Source: Moorella mulderi DSM 14980 (lineage in GTDB: Bacteria > Bacillota > DSM-521 > Neomoorellales > Neomoorellaceae). Taken from it: 64,000 nucleotides of DNA. The position numbers and the translations under genes were made by a program. This document shows positions 34,201 through 43,012 of this stretch, piece by piece (the first letter of the stretch is position 1; each line of letters starts with the position of its first letter). The stretch lies in contig NZ_LTBC01000003.1 of NCBI RefSeq assembly GCF_001594015.1, positions 186,001-250,000 of the forward strand, written 5' to 3'. The notes beneath the pieces were generated by a model. The model had not been told where the DNA came from. It worked only from the letters and a program-made list of their open reading frames with translations, and did no database searches.

Positions 34201-36453
34201 GCGTTCATAAGTCTCTTGATAGATATGATGGATAGTATCGATTTCTTCATATATACTGGGGATCTTCGTAGCATAGGCCCCGGCTTGAAGTTTAACAAGA
34301 AGATCCTTATAGTTAATGATAGCCAGTACCTTCTGCCTTAACTCTTCTGCGTTACCGATTTCAACAAGCAATCCGTTTTCCCCATCCTGTATTATTTCGG
34401 AACCAAAAAAGCGGGTAGCTATTACAGGGATGCCGTAGGAAAGGAATTCTCTTAAAACCATGGAATAAGTCTCAAAGTGGGAGGGAACAATACCCACATC
34501 GATATTCTGAAGAATACTATCCACATCTTCCGGTGTATATTCCCCCATATACCTGGCGCAAGGCACATCTTTCAGTTCGTTAAATAATACCCGATCGCGA
34601 ATTTTTCCATAAACCAGGAGTTCCACTTTATTTTCCGGGAGGCCTTGAAAGGCCTTTATCAATAAATCGATTCCTTTACGGAAAGCAATTTCCCCTAGAA
34701 AGCCAAATGTCACCCGTTCCTTGTCCCTTGGTCTCCTTTTGGGAAAAGCAGACGGAAGAAAGCCATGGGGGACATGATATATCTTTTTTTCCGGCACCGG
34801 TAAGTATTTTAAAAAATAATCGCCGAAAGAAACGCTGGTAAAAATTGCAGCATCCACTATCTTGCTATAAAGATAGTGCATATACTCTTGCCAGCCGCTA
34901 ATCTGGCCAGCCAGCTGGCTCACCTGGCGGGCGGTGAATATGTCGTTATCGGCTATGGTGGGGGAGAGGATACATCGCGCGCAGGCGCGCGGGTTATCAG
35001 GGCCCGCGCATATCTTACGGGTACGGGAGATTACAGGGGAACCCTGCAAACAAATCTCTTCTGTATTGCAGATATGCCGGATAACCGCCGTGCCGTAATC
35101 CGCCGCCAGTTGCAAGATTTGCGGTGGCATGAAGACATAGTCGATTATATGGACTATATCCGGGCAAAAGTGGTTAAAAATCTGCTCAAAGGGCTGTAAT
35201 TTAAGGCGGTCGGTACTAGAAAGGGCTTCCAGAGAGGTTCGTATAAAATCCACCGGGGGTACTCTATAAATGGGTACACCATCACTTTCCTCCAAAACAA
35301 CCCTGCCTTTGGAATCAGCCACCGGCAAATTAGGAACCAGCACCGCTACACGATAGCCCAGGCGCTGGAGTTCACGGGCGTACCTCCGGGTGACGAGGGG
35401 CGTGCCCGTATATTCATAGGGGGGGATGTTATGGCATACCAGTAGCACAGAAGACGGGCGGGAATTAAACCCTGTCGGGGCAGGACCGTTTTCGCCGATA
35501 AAAAGGAAATTTTCACCGCCCTGTAGCTCTGAATAAACCGGGCAGATAGAGTATTTTTGCGGATCCTCAACACACTTGATGACATACTTGCTATGAATCC
35601 TAAAAAATCTCTTTAAATCCTTGTTGGCTCTAGAAAATGTCCAGTTAGTCCGGTGATCCGAATTGAGATCAATGCCATGGTAAAACCAGGAAGGAACGGA
35701 TATAGCAATCTGGCCCCCGGCACGCGTTACAGTAACCATTTTTTTTAAAAAGGACTCGTAGTCGTCGTTATGTTCAAGAACCTCGCAGGCTACCACGGCG
35801 TCGAACTTTTTCCCCACCTGCAATAATTCCTCTAAAGGTTGGCAGGCAAAGGTAATCGTGTTGCCGGTATAAAGACGTTTGGCATAGGTAATGGGCAGAT
35901 TGTCCATATCGATGGCGGTAACCTTGAAACCTGCCCTGGCGAGCAAAGCACTGCCGTACCCACTGCCGCAACCGAGGTCCAGAATGTTTAGCGCCTTTGT
36001 TTTTAAGGATTCAGCAATCTGTTTATAAAGCAAATAAGATTTCTTTTGGGTACGGATATCGGTTAATCCCAGGTAAGGGGTACGCTGTGGGTTACGTATT
36101 CCCTGCAAAAGCCGGGCAAGAAAGGAATTTTCTTTAGTAAAAAAAAGCGTACTATGCTGGCCGAGTTTCCTTTCATTATGTAATAATTGTATCCGGAGGG
36201 TATCCGCCACATCTTCGGTAATAAGAGCAAGGGCATTAGACGGTACTGTTAGCCTGCCTTCAAAGGGGTTCAGCTCGGCAAATAAGACGGGGTAAACGTA
36301 ATTATCATCTTCAAATAAAAGGTTTAAGATAACTTTATCCCCTATTGAGAAGGCATTGAAAACGCTTAAAAAGGCTCCTCCCTTGAGTTTTTCGCTATAA
36401 ACTTGATAAGCATTTAGTTTTTCACTATGTTTTATAGTCCAGCGGCTGTCCAT
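31297..36453 (-). CDS. giant multidomain glycosyltransferase (methyltransferase + GT4 + three GT2)
   Basis: This protein of 1718 residues is built from an N-terminal domain, then a SAM methyltransferase (about 130-290, LDLGCGSGYG at 158-167). A GT4 glycosyltransferase follows (about 334-745, with FLGEIAFRKGIDLLIKAF and an E-x7-E-type region at HFETYSMVLREFLSYG). Three GT2 domains come next (about 770-1010, 1028-1270 and 1300-1545) with DXD-like NND 855, NPD 1118 and NND 1388. About 170 further residues end the protein. No membrane segment is seen. GGGGAGG precedes the ATG. It lies in a flagellar island, so flagellin or surface glycan synthesis is the likely job. Confidence 0.92.
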   Translation of the reverse strand: MDSRWTIKHSEKLNAYQVYSEKLKGGAFLSVFNAFSIGDKVILNLLFEDDNYVYPVLFAELNPFEGRLTVPSNALALITEDVADTLRIQLLHNERKLGQHSTLFFTKENSFLARLLQGIRNPQRTPYLGLTDIRTQKKSYLLYKQIAESLKTKALNILDLGCGSGYGSALLARAGFKVTAIDMDNLPITYAKRLYTGNTITFACQPLEELLQVGKKFDAVVACEVLEHNDDYESFLKKMVTVTRAGGQIAISVPSWFYHGIDLNSDHRTNWTFSRANKDLKRFFRIHSKYVIKCVEDPQKYSICPVYSELQGGENFLFIGENGPAPTGFNSRPSSVLLVCHNIPPYEYTGTPLVTRRYARELQRLGYRVAVLVPNLPVADSKGRVVLEESDGVPIYRVPPVDFIRTSLEALSSTDRLKLQPFEQIFNHFCPDIVHIIDYVFMPPQILQLAADYGTAVIRHICNTEEICLQGSPVISRTRKICAGPDNPRACARCILSPTIADNDIFTARQVSQLAGQISGWQEYMHYLYSKIVDAAIFTSVSFGDYFLKYLPVPEKKIYHVPHGFLPSAFPKRRPRDKERVTFGFLGEIAFRKGIDLLIKAFQGLPENKVELLVYGKIRDRVLFNELKDVPCARYMGEYTPEDVDSILQNIDVGIVPSHFETYSMVLREFLSYGIPVIATRFFGSEIIQDGENGLLVEIGNAEELRQKVLAIINYKDLLVKLQAGAYATKIPSIYEEIDTIHHIYQETYERKFGVRGGVTGASRNNVEQLASIIIPVFNNWEYTRRCLLSLEAAGYRDKAEVIVVDNASSDETPAEIKTQFPWVKSIRHEQNLGFAKACNRGAEAARGKYLVFLNNDTEVKKGWLEALINALEKETSAGIVGSKLLYPDGRLQHAGVEITYPGSSFPIYARHLRYGQPDVPDTRQEVDAVTGASMLIRRDVFYGLCGFEEAYQNGYEDVDLCLKARARGYRIIYEPTSQAVHYESKTSGRFNNELKNFNLFHRRWLPYVLQHYRKTSLPKESRPTERPPVSIIIVTYNSLAAIASCLESVLATTSGRDEIIVVDNNSRDETPYYVECLQKILPEGRIRFHCETVNTGYAGAAARGAVIASRDYLVFLNPDTVVYPGWLEGLLGPLTGDDSLIAASGPVSNYAAGLQNVVHYIGREDLQQRTAADLAQALAEQQRGKIVPTNLLIGFCLAVKRRIYEEVGGIDTSLFLGNDDLDFSWRLARAGYRQIVVPSVFVYHLGQKSFRTEPAPRTAYLVQQSANQLYEKLYASYAGSPPDGKSLWNIEWFTPQREKLSIIMPVYKASAITAKALAAIGKWTARPFEIIVVDNGNDPALRGLIKELPEDLRRRILLLTNEENVGYPNACNQGLAAASGEYLVVMNNDVLVTPYWASRLMAAFSVDKTIGIVGPYTNFAAGIQGVQGCNYSEDSLETWAHKWHQKNAGNLKLINRLIGFLWMIKRKVVDDVGGLDPLYGIGNFEDDDYCLRAQLAGYKLVLAEDVFVHHYGSQSFRQHSRAYADILQTNAMLFAVKWGIQMHGNSYSPVDVVSRGPKGFDPGDLYIPLRFSDIFSPQVAPLDVGAGGRTGILCIPDPSDRECRWLEVVRQYAHNYHPDAEFALIIRVEPSRVEWLNQVVSAIQQMALKEKIDLEREDIVIEARQIPSSQRGSVYRAARYFIPLPGVRREALLREARACGLEVIDPEQVGNVVLSYR

Positions 36454-36511
36454 GGGTTCAGTTTTCCTCCCCGCTTTGTATGTGAATTAATCATAATAAC
36501 ATTATTCGCCG

Positions 36512-36957
36512 CTTTTTATCCTCTCCAACAGGGAATAATTCTCCCTATACCACTGGATTAGCCGCGCCAGTCCTTCTGTAAAAATTAAAGAACTCTCCCA
36601 GCCTATGTTTTAGTTAATTTTAGTAAAGTTAATAGCATACCTTCAATCGTGCCCCGGCCGGTTTTTAACGAAGGTAATGAGGGTTTCGGGTTTATTCATG
36701 AGCCGGAGAATAGTTTTCACGATGTCCATGTTGGTGTGTTCGTTAGTGGCGTCGACGTTATAAACCTCTCCCGCCTGCCCTTTTTGCAAGACCAGATCCA
36801 GGGTGCAGCTGTGGTCCTCGACGTGGACCCAGTCCTGGACGTTCTGGCCGTCGCCGTAGACGGGGATGGGTCCGGGTCGTTGTAAGGCCGGCGGTACTCG
36901 TGCGGCTGCTGGTAGTTGTAGAGCTCGGTGGGGAAATTGACGATTAAAGCCGTCTCC
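36512..36957 (-). pseudogene. relic of rmlC and rmlB
   Basis: The minus strand first encodes [15 protein letters not shown] with QQPHEYRRPYNDP (a piece of dTDP-4-dehydrorhamnose 3,5-epimerase RmlC). PIPVYGDGQNVQDWVHVEDH and EVYNVDATNEHTNMDIVKTI follow (RmlB dehydratase). After a break comes NIGWESSLIFTEGLARLIQW up to a stop at 36512, the RmlB C-terminus. Frames and deletions differ between pieces. These are remains of a rhamnose operon. Confidence 0.82.
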
Positions 36958-37273
36958 GGCCCTTCGGCGGTGAAAGCCGTGGAAGAAAATCGCGGGCCAT
37001 AAGTACCGCGTGGGCCAGCCCCAGCGGCTTTTCCTGGAGTATATATGTTACCTGCGCACCGAAGCGGCTGCCGTCGCCCACCGCCTGGCGCACGCTCTCC
37101 CCTGTCACTGGGGAGATGATGATGCCGATGTCCCTTATCCCGGCCTGGACGACCTGCTCGATGACGAAAAATAAAATAGGCCGGTTGGCCACGGGAATGA
37201 GCTGCTTGGTGGTGGTGTATGTAAGGGGGCGCAGGCGGGTGTCCTTGCCGCCCGAGAGGATAAGGCCTTTCAT
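36944..37273 (-). pseudogene. truncated rmlA (glucose-1-phosphate thymidylyltransferase)
   Basis: The first about 95 residues match RmlA ([20 protein letters not shown] with the nucleotide-binding loop, then [16 protein letters not shown]). The protein then runs into unrelated sequence ([12 protein letters not shown]) and stops at 109 residues instead of about 290-350. The catalytic core is lost, so it is treated as a pseudogene. It starts 4 bp after the TPR glycosyltransferase gene. Confidence 0.82.
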
Positions 37274-37277
37274 CGTT

Positions 37278-39812
37278 TTACAACTCTTTCCACCTTACAC
37301 CCAGAGCCCTCATATTTCTCGCTATTTCCAACAAAGTACAAGCATCTTTATTACCCGGTTCAAACCTCAACACCCCGGCAAAAGCATTTTCGGCGTCTTC
37401 CCAGCGTTCAAGCTTAACCATCAAAAGGCCAATGCGGTAGAGAAGTTCCGGGTCGTTGGGATTAAGGCTATAAGCTTCGAAGTAACAGTCCGCGGCCATG
37501 TTCCAGTCTTCCAGGCCGAAGTAGGCGTTACCACGAACCAGGTGCCACTCGACAAGCTCTTTAGATTTCATGCCCCCGGTTTCTATAAAGGAAAGCAAAT
37601 TCAGGGCCTCGAGGTATCTCTGCAGGGAATTCAAACAGCGCGCCGCCAGGAGCATGGCCCGGATTGAGGGCTGCTTACGATTCAAGGTGGCCAGGGGGTA
37701 AACGACAGCCAGCGCTTCCTCGACTTTTCCTTTCAAGACGAGGACCTGCGCTAGGTTGGTGGCGGCCGCGGCATGGTCAGGATCCTGGGCCAGTACCTGC
37801 CGGAAATAACCTTCTGCCTCATCCAGGGCGCCCCGGGCCAGGGCCAGGCAGCCGCGCTCATTTTCTATTTCCGGGTGGACAGGCGCGTTTTCCAGTATCT
37901 CCGCGGCTTCTTCCAGGCGCCCCAGCTCTTTGAGTGAGCGGGCTTTTAGCACCAGGGCGGGTACACTGCTGGAGTTTGCTTTCAGGGCTTCTTCCGCAGC
38001 TCCCAGTGCCAGGGAGAAGTTCTCCCTATCCACGGCTACATCGCCGAAGCCCAGGTACAAATCGTACCTGAGGCCTTCCGGGAGTTCGCTCGCATTAAGA
38101 TGATCCCATGCTGCGGCGAGCTCTCCCTCTTGCAGCAAGCCTTCAATATATTCAACATGGGCCTCAGGCGCCTGGGGGCTGATCTCTACCGCCCGCCTGG
38201 ACCATTTCAATCCTTCGCGGCAACGGCCCTGCAGACGCTTGACCCGGGCCAAGCCGACGAGAGCGGGGAGATTGGCCATATCGCCCTGCAGGACCTTCCG
38301 GTATTCCTGTTCGGCCTCGGTATATCGTTTTTCCTTTTCCAGCAGGGCTGCTGCGGCAATGCCCGCCCGCCACAGCTTGATGGTAGAATCGCTCTGGTTG
38401 AAAAGCTGGAAGATGCTTGCCGGCGGATCGGGCAAAGAGGCGGCCTCCCTGTAGGCTGCAATGGCTTCGTCAGTGCGACCCAGGGCCTCAAGGATCTGGC
38501 CTTTTGTAAAATAGCACTCCGGCATGGGCACCTGGCATGCCTTTTCGGCATACTCCAGGGCCACCTCCCGCCTGCCGCATGCCAGGGCCGCCCGGGCCGC
38601 GTGCCAGTAGACCGAGGGCCGGTACTGCGCCGATTCCGGCGCTTCCATAGCCAGATATTTCTCCAGAGCTTCCAGGGCCTCGGCCGGTTTGTTCATAGCC
38701 ATCAGGTTTAAGCCTTTATTGTACCAGTCGAAGGCAGTCCCTTCCTTGGTGGTTTCGTCCAGGATGCCGGCGTTGCGTACCAGCTTGCCTTTACGCATGC
38801 TGACAGACGGGAGATAGCCATAGTGCAGGACAATGGGACCGCCAAAGAGCTCCCGCGGCAGGCTGGTCTGGAGTTGCTCGTGGATTTTACCGGTGTAACG
38901 CAGGTCTTCAGCCCGCCAGATCATCCTTATATTGGCCTGATCGGAAAAGTGGGGCACGATTTCGTTGTGGTAATTATAAGTGCGGAGGTAGTAAACCTTG
39001 GGTTCGCCCTTTTCCGCCAGGCGGCGCAGGGCTATCCCCGCCTCGGGCGTGAGGTACTCGTCGGCGTCCAGGGTGACTATCCAGCCGTCGGTAATCTCCT
39101 CAAGGTAGACGTTCCTGGCGGCAGCAAAATCGTTGCTCCACTCATACTCGATCACCCTGGCGCCGTAGGCCCTGGCGATCTCTACCGTCCGGTCATGGGA
39201 ACCCGTATCTACGACCACGATATCATCCACGTAAGGAAGGGCCTGCTCCAGGCAGCCGGCCAGGAATTCCTCCTCGTCCTTCGCGATGAGGGCCAGGGTC
39301 AGCCGGGCGCTGCCCTTGGCAGTCGCCAGTTCTTCCTCCGGGGAGGGCCAGGGCCGGCCCCGATGGGTCAAAGTGTTCCCTGCTTTAGCCAGTTCTTCTT
39401 CCAGTAGGTTGGCAAAGAACCGGTTGCCCAGGTGGGTAGGTAAAGTTACGGAAGCAGCTTCTTCCGGGAGGTAGGCCCCCAGGGCGCCGTAGAAACGGGA
39501 TACGCCATCTATCGGTACCCTTTCCCAGTGGGACCAGACAAAGGCCTCCCCCCTGCCGGCGTCCAGGTGATGCAAAAAGTTGGATAAAAAACGGGAAGGC
39601 CCCCAGTAAAAGACCCGGTTGCCCGTTCCCGCGCCCAGGGAGTTAAATAACCTGGCGGCTGCCGCCCACCAGGCGGTCCGCTTCGTCCCCCCTGGCTGAG
39701 GCAGCAGGGGGAAGTAGAGCTGGACATCCTCAAAGCCCGCGCCGTCCAACTTTTTTAGAACTTTCTTTTCTTCCCCGTCGAGGATGAGCAGGAACGCCCG
39801 GGTATCTGTCAT
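37278..39812 (-). CDS. GT2 glycosyltransferase with TPR repeats
   Basis: This 844-residue protein has a short N-terminal domain, a GT2 domain (about 165-290, with [29 protein letters not shown] and the DXD-type [12 protein letters not shown]), and then about 12 tetratricopeptide repeats to the C-terminus. Similar GT2-TPR proteins decorate flagellins or S-layers. The ATG at 39812 follows AAAGGAGATGG; upstream codons are open to 39857. A sigma-28 promoter lies upstream, so it is probably co-regulated with flagellin. Confidence 0.9.
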   Translation of the reverse strand: MTDTRAFLLILDGEEKKVLKKLDGAGFEDVQLYFPLLPQPGGTKRTAWWAAAARLFNSLGAGTGNRVFYWGPSRFLSNFLHHLDAGRGEAFVWSHWERVPIDGVSRFYGALGAYLPEEAASVTLPTHLGNRFFANLLEEELAKAGNTLTHRGRPWPSPEEELATAKGSARLTLALIAKDEEEFLAGCLEQALPYVDDIVVVDTGSHDRTVEIARAYGARVIEYEWSNDFAAARNVYLEEITDGWIVTLDADEYLTPEAGIALRRLAEKGEPKVYYLRTYNYHNEIVPHFSDQANIRMIWRAEDLRYTGKIHEQLQTSLPRELFGGPIVLHYGYLPSVSMRKGKLVRNAGILDETTKEGTAFDWYNKGLNLMAMNKPAEALEALEKYLAMEAPESAQYRPSVYWHAARAALACGRREVALEYAEKACQVPMPECYFTKGQILEALGRTDEAIAAYREAASLPDPPASIFQLFNQSDSTIKLWRAGIAAAALLEKEKRYTEAEQEYRKVLQGDMANLPALVGLARVKRLQGRCREGLKWSRRAVEISPQAPEAHVEYIEGLLQEGELAAAWDHLNASELPEGLRYDLYLGFGDVAVDRENFSLALGAAEEALKANSSSVPALVLKARSLKELGRLEEAAEILENAPVHPEIENERGCLALARGALDEAEGYFRQVLAQDPDHAAAATNLAQVLVLKGKVEEALAVVYPLATLNRKQPSIRAMLLAARCLNSLQRYLEALNLLSFIETGGMKSKELVEWHLVRGNAYFGLEDWNMAADCYFEAYSLNPNDPELLYRIGLLMVKLERWEDAENAFAGVLRFEPGNKDACTLLEIARNMRALGVRWKEL

Positions 39813-39948
39813 AGCGCCATCTCCTTTGGTTTTTGCCGATAAAAAAAGGGGGTACACTCAGATGTTTAGGAAAGAGACATCGACCTCTCCTCCCTGGCAC
39901 TGCCGCCGGGCAGGTCCGGGACGCACGCTCAGATTATCTTATTTTGTG

Positions 39949-39975
39949 ATATCGGCAGTACAGTAGGATACTTAA
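39949..39975 (-). promoter_or_regulatory. sigma-28 promoter of the glycosyltransferase operon
   Basis: On the minus strand TTAA (39975-39972), a 15 bp spacer and GCCGATAT (39956-39949) match the sigma-28 consensus, with seven of eight in the -10. It points to the gene starting at 39812. The rest of 39813-40191 shows no gene. Confidence 0.65.
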
Positions 39976-40191
39976 GCTCGTTGTGGGGAAATCATAATTC
40001 TCTGTCAAAAAATATTTACAGTTCCCAGCCACCAACCATGTCCTCCCGGCCCCGTTAGAGGGAATACCAAACCCGGCCGATAAATTCCAGCCAAGAAAAG
40101 ATAAAAATTGTAAACCGAAATTATAACTGCAGGAAATACAAAAAGTATAGCGAATATATGTTCTTGATACTATAAAGTCAGGAGACAGGAT

Positions 40192-41079
40192 ATGAAGTCA
40201 GAATTACTGAATATAATCAAGGAGCGTTATCCGGATTCAGATAATAAATATCTAGCAGTTGAACTGGGCATATCAATATCAACCTTAAAAAAGATTGCTT
40301 CGCAGCATAAAATACGTAAATCGCCGGAATACTGGCAAAGGCAACACCAGGATCTACTTCGGGCCAAAGAGGAAAAATACCTTGCCGCTATACCCGCCAT
40401 TCGCCTCACCGAAGAAGAAAAGGCGATCCTGGTAGGAAGTATTTTAGGTGATGGTACCTTGAGTTATGCCCCCAGGAGCCGTAATGCCTATTACCGGGAG
40501 CATTTTGGAGAGGCCCAGAGAGACTACAGGGAATGGAAACAAAAGAAACTCCAGCGGTTAGGATTTAGAATTACGCGCGATAACCATCTCCGGGGGCCAT
40601 CACACCCGGTTTTCTCCCAGCTATACACGGCTTTTTTTAAGGATGGGCAAAAAATTATCACTACACATAACCTCAAACTTTTCACTTCCCCCCTGGCCCT
40701 GGCCTGCCTATTTTTTGATGATGGTACCCTGGTAATTAATTATAGTAGAAACGGCAATAAAATTTATTTAATACCAAGAATCACCCTTTATACGATGAGC
40801 TTTACCAGGGAAGAAAATCTATTATTGGCCCGGCATATTGAAGAAACATTTAAGTTGCGTTTCAATCTCAAAAAGGTACCCTACGGCAAGGGATGGTGCC
40901 TCGATACTGGAAAGATACCTGATGTTTATCATATGATCGAAATGATCAAGCCTTTCGGGCTGGAAATAGCTTCAATGAAAGTTAAAGTTTCTTTGATGCA
41001 TCTTCTTGCCGCAAAGGAAGCCCAGCTCTACCGGGAATTAGGGGACCACATCATCGTTAAATGGCCGGCCCTGGCATAA
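40192..41079 (+). CDS. LAGLIDADG homing endonuclease, free-standing
   Basis: This 295-residue protein has an N-terminal helix-turn-helix (LAVELGISISTLKKIASQHK) and two LAGLIDADG-type motifs, ILVGSILGDGTL (79-90) and LALACLFFDDGTL (168-180). The second Asp pair is the catalytic metal site. It fits the LAGLIDADG_2-type endonucleases common in group I introns. Unlike intron-encoded forms it lies outside the intron, on the opposite strand, ending 101 bp from the fliC stop codon. AGGAG precedes the ATG. It probably cuts intronless flagellin or a nearby site and spreads the intron (inference). Confidence 0.9.
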   Translation: MKSELLNIIKERYPDSDNKYLAVELGISISTLKKIASQHKIRKSPEYWQRQHQDLLRAKEEKYLAAIPAIRLTEEEKAILVGSILGDGTLSYAPRSRNAYYREHFGEAQRDYREWKQKKLQRLGFRITRDNHLRGPSHPVFSQLYTAFFKDGQKIITTHNLKLFTSPLALACLFFDDGTLVINYSRNGNKIYLIPRITLYTMSFTREENLLLARHIEETFKLRFNLKKVPYGKGWCLDTGKIPDVYHMIEMIKPFGLEIASMKVKVSLMHLLAAKEAQLYRELGDHIIVKWPALA

Positions 41080-41141
41080 GTATCAAAAGCCAGCATATCA
41101 GGCCAACTATATTTGTTTCCGGAAAAGGGGAATGGTAAATT

Positions 41142-41176
41142 AAAGAACCGGAAGGGTTCTTCCCTCCCGGTTCTTT
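41142..41176. terminator. bidirectional terminator between fliC and the endonuclease gene
   Basis: AAAGAACCGG (41142-41151) and CCGGTTCTTT (41167-41176) form a perfect 10 bp stem with a 15 nt loop. T-rich tails follow on both strands, so it can end transcripts from both convergent genes. Confidence 0.8.
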
Positions 41177-41180
41177 CTTA

Positions 41181-42769
41181 CTATCTTAGAAGCTGCAGTA
41201 CCTGCTGCGGCATCTGGTTTGCCTGTGCTCTTCCAGGCCGGTTCCTTTCGGAAACCGAAAAGACTATATCTTCACCTCTGCTTAACCAGAGGGCCGGGCG
41301 CTTCGGGCTTTATACCCTACGGACCTCATCACCATGCCCCAAAGGGTTTAGGTGGTACGTCCTAGTCGTTGAACCTTCCCCAACCTTTCGGTACAGGGGC
41401 TCGGCTGCTGATTGGCCAATCCCCCCGGCTTTTCCACCGTTCACGCCCGCCCTTTCGGGCCACGTTGTCGGGCGGGGGGCTCTAAGGCTTTTCCAGCAAT
41501 TCACCCGGTAATACTCCCGGAAATCGCTTTCCGGGACGCCTGTGGGACTGGCTACGCGGCCAATCCTTCAAGCATTGCTGTTGCCGCTTGGGCGATAATG
41601 TTGTTTCTGGTGAAGTTCATCATTTCCTTGGCCATGTCGACATCCCTGATGCGGGACTCGGCGGCCTGGAGATTTTCCGATGAGGTACCCAGGTTATTGA
41701 TGGTGTGTTCCAAACGGTTCTGGAAGGCGCCGAGTTTGGAGCGCTCGCTGGAGACTTTTTCAATCGCTGCCTCAATTTTGGTGATAGCAGCAGAGGCATT
41801 CGTTGCATTGGACACATCTAGGGCATATTCCACTGTTATGTTATCGGTACCGTTGGTGACCGTGGTCGAAGCAGTAAATCCAGCAGTTGTTGCAGCAATA
41901 GTAGTTGAAATTCCTAGGGCTACGGACCGCATGTCGCCGATCTCTACGGTCATGCTCTGGCTCTCGTTGGCGCCTATCTGAAGCTGCGCCCCTGCTCCTG
42001 TAATACCGCCGGTCAGGGTGATGTTGCCACTGACTGTAACTGTAGTAGCTGAAGCATCAACAGTGCCGCCGGTAACTGTAAACAGCGACATATCCAACCC
42101 CGCCGGGGCATTGGTTGTCGCACTCTGGATAAGGGCCTGGAGGGAAGCAGCACTATATTGGTCAGTCGAAGCAAGTGTGATAGCTAATGTTGCACCGCTC
42201 CAGCTAGCGGTCGCCACAGTCGCCGTGGAGCTTTCTGTAAACGAAATTGTAATACCATTCGCCAGCGCTCCATTTCCTTGGCCGGCGCTTATCGTAACGG
42301 TGGCCGTGGCACCAGTAAAATTGCTGGCGCCTGTAGCGGCATATCCCATCTTCTCACCGTTCAGCAGCTTTTGAGTGTTGAACTCGGTGGTGTTGCCGAT
42401 CCGGTTAATTTCCGACGTCAAAGCATTGATTTCTTTTTGAATCTCACCGCGGTCCACACTGGTATTGGTGTCGTTGGCCGCCTGGACTGCTAGTTCACGC
42501 ATCCGCTGCAGGATGCTGTGGACTTCGTTCAAGGCACCTTCAGCCGTCTGGATTAACGAAATACCGTCCTGGGCGTTTCGCTGGGCCTGATCCAACCCCC
42601 GGATCTGCCCCCGCATCTTCTCGCTGATGGCCAGACCCGCTGCGTCGTCGCCGGCGCGGTTGATCCTGAGGCCCGAGGAGAGTTTCTCCAGGGACTTGCT
42701 GGCGGCAAAGTTGACGTTCGACAACTGGCGATAAGTATTGAGCGCCGCGATGTTGTGGTTGATAATCAT
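41181..42769 (-). CDS. fliC: flagellin FliC, interrupted by a group I intron
   Basis: The coding sequence is predicted as exon 1 (42769-41571) joined to exon 2 (41229-41181), giving 415 residues. N-terminal D0/D1 is typical ([20 protein letters not shown], then [20 protein letters not shown]). The middle is Ala/Thr-rich. Exon 1 ends within the codon after ATAM, and splicing makes CTA and then [15 protein letters not shown] with a TAG stop, the conserved flagellin C-terminus. Without splicing, translation runs into LEGLAA and stops at 41552, losing the last 15 D0 residues needed for FliS binding and polymerisation. A sigma-28 promoter and an AGGAGG site are upstream. Confidence 0.92.
41230..41570 (-). 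ncRNA. group I self-splicing intron in fliC
   Basis: This 341 nt intron carries all four core elements in order: P (AATTGCTGGAAAAGCC), Q (AATCAGCAGCCGAGCC), R (GGTTCAACGACTAGGAC) and S (GAAGATATAGTCT). GACTA in R pairs with TAGTC in S to form P7. P2 (CCCGGAAA/TTTCCGGG), a GAAA-capped P6 and P9 hairpin (CGGTTTCC-GAAA-GGAACCG) are visible. The 5' site follows U (ATGCT|TGAAGG), with GGCGT at 41540-41536 as guide sequence. The 3' site follows the terminal G (CTGGAAG|AGCACAG). Joining keeps the frame. It has no internal ORF. The core looks IA-like. Confidence 0.95.
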
Positions 42770-42779
42770 CTACACGCTT

Positions 42780-42785
42780 CCTCCT
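42780..42785 (-). promoter_or_regulatory. fliC ribosome site, likely CsrA site
   Basis: AAGGAGGAAG covers a strong Shine-Dalgarno 10 nt before the fliC ATG and contains GGA, the CsrA core. In B. subtilis CsrA blocks the flagellin mRNA at this place, and csrA is encoded 2.4 kb away. Confidence 0.5.
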
Positions 42786-42900
42786 TGAATGTGGTATTCG
42801 GCATCCCTGCCTTAAAATTTGTAGGTCAGCAATAACAACTAGCCTATAAACTGGAGACGGTAAACGGAGAAACCTTATGCCTTTCTTCTACCCTTTTACC

Positions 42901-42913
42901 TCACCTCCTGTAT
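42901..42913 (-). promoter_or_regulatory. second candidate CsrA site in the fliC leader
   Basis: ATACAGGAGGTGA matches the CsrA consensus (RUACARGGAUGU) closely and lies about 130 nt upstream of the start codon, within the predicted leader. Two spaced sites are what a CsrA dimer needs for high-affinity repression. Confidence 0.5.
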
Positions 42914-42950
42914 GGTTTTCAGGTGGAAATTACTGCTCCCTCATCTTTTT

Positions 42951-42977
42951 ATATCGTCACTGAGGGAAAAATATTTA
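42951..42977 (-). promoter_or_regulatory. sigma-28 promoter of fliC
   Basis: On the minus strand TAAA (42977-42974), a 15 bp spacer and GACGATAT (42958-42951) fit the sigma-28 consensus. The leader to the ATG would be about 175 nt. Confidence 0.8.
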
Positions 42978-42984
42978 GTTCCGC

Positions 42985-43012
42985 GTAAAAAATACCCGGG
43001 ACCACGGTCCCG
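42985..43012 (-). terminator. hairpin/terminator just upstream of the fliC promoter
   Basis: CCCGGGACC-GT-GGTCCCGGG followed by TATTTTTT forms a strong intrinsic terminator on the minus strand that would insulate fliC from hicAB read-through. Its loop region also forms a GGGACCACGGTCCC dyad like the flgB palindromes. The rest of 42770-43214 shows no gene; a small CCCCAAG/CTTGGGG hairpin lies near 43180-43200. Confidence 0.7.

Noticed and set aside
36649-36885. 78-residue plus-strand ORF in the rml relic
   Set aside because: It is the shadow of the RmlB fragment on the minus strand.
40192-41079. Endonuclease as an ordinary intron-encoded ORF
   Set aside because: It lies outside the predicted intron limits (41230-41570) and on the opposite strand.
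41552-42769. Flagellin ending at the TAG at 41552 (405 residues)
   Set aside because: It would lack the conserved end of D0; the missing residues are encoded after a sequence with a full group I core.
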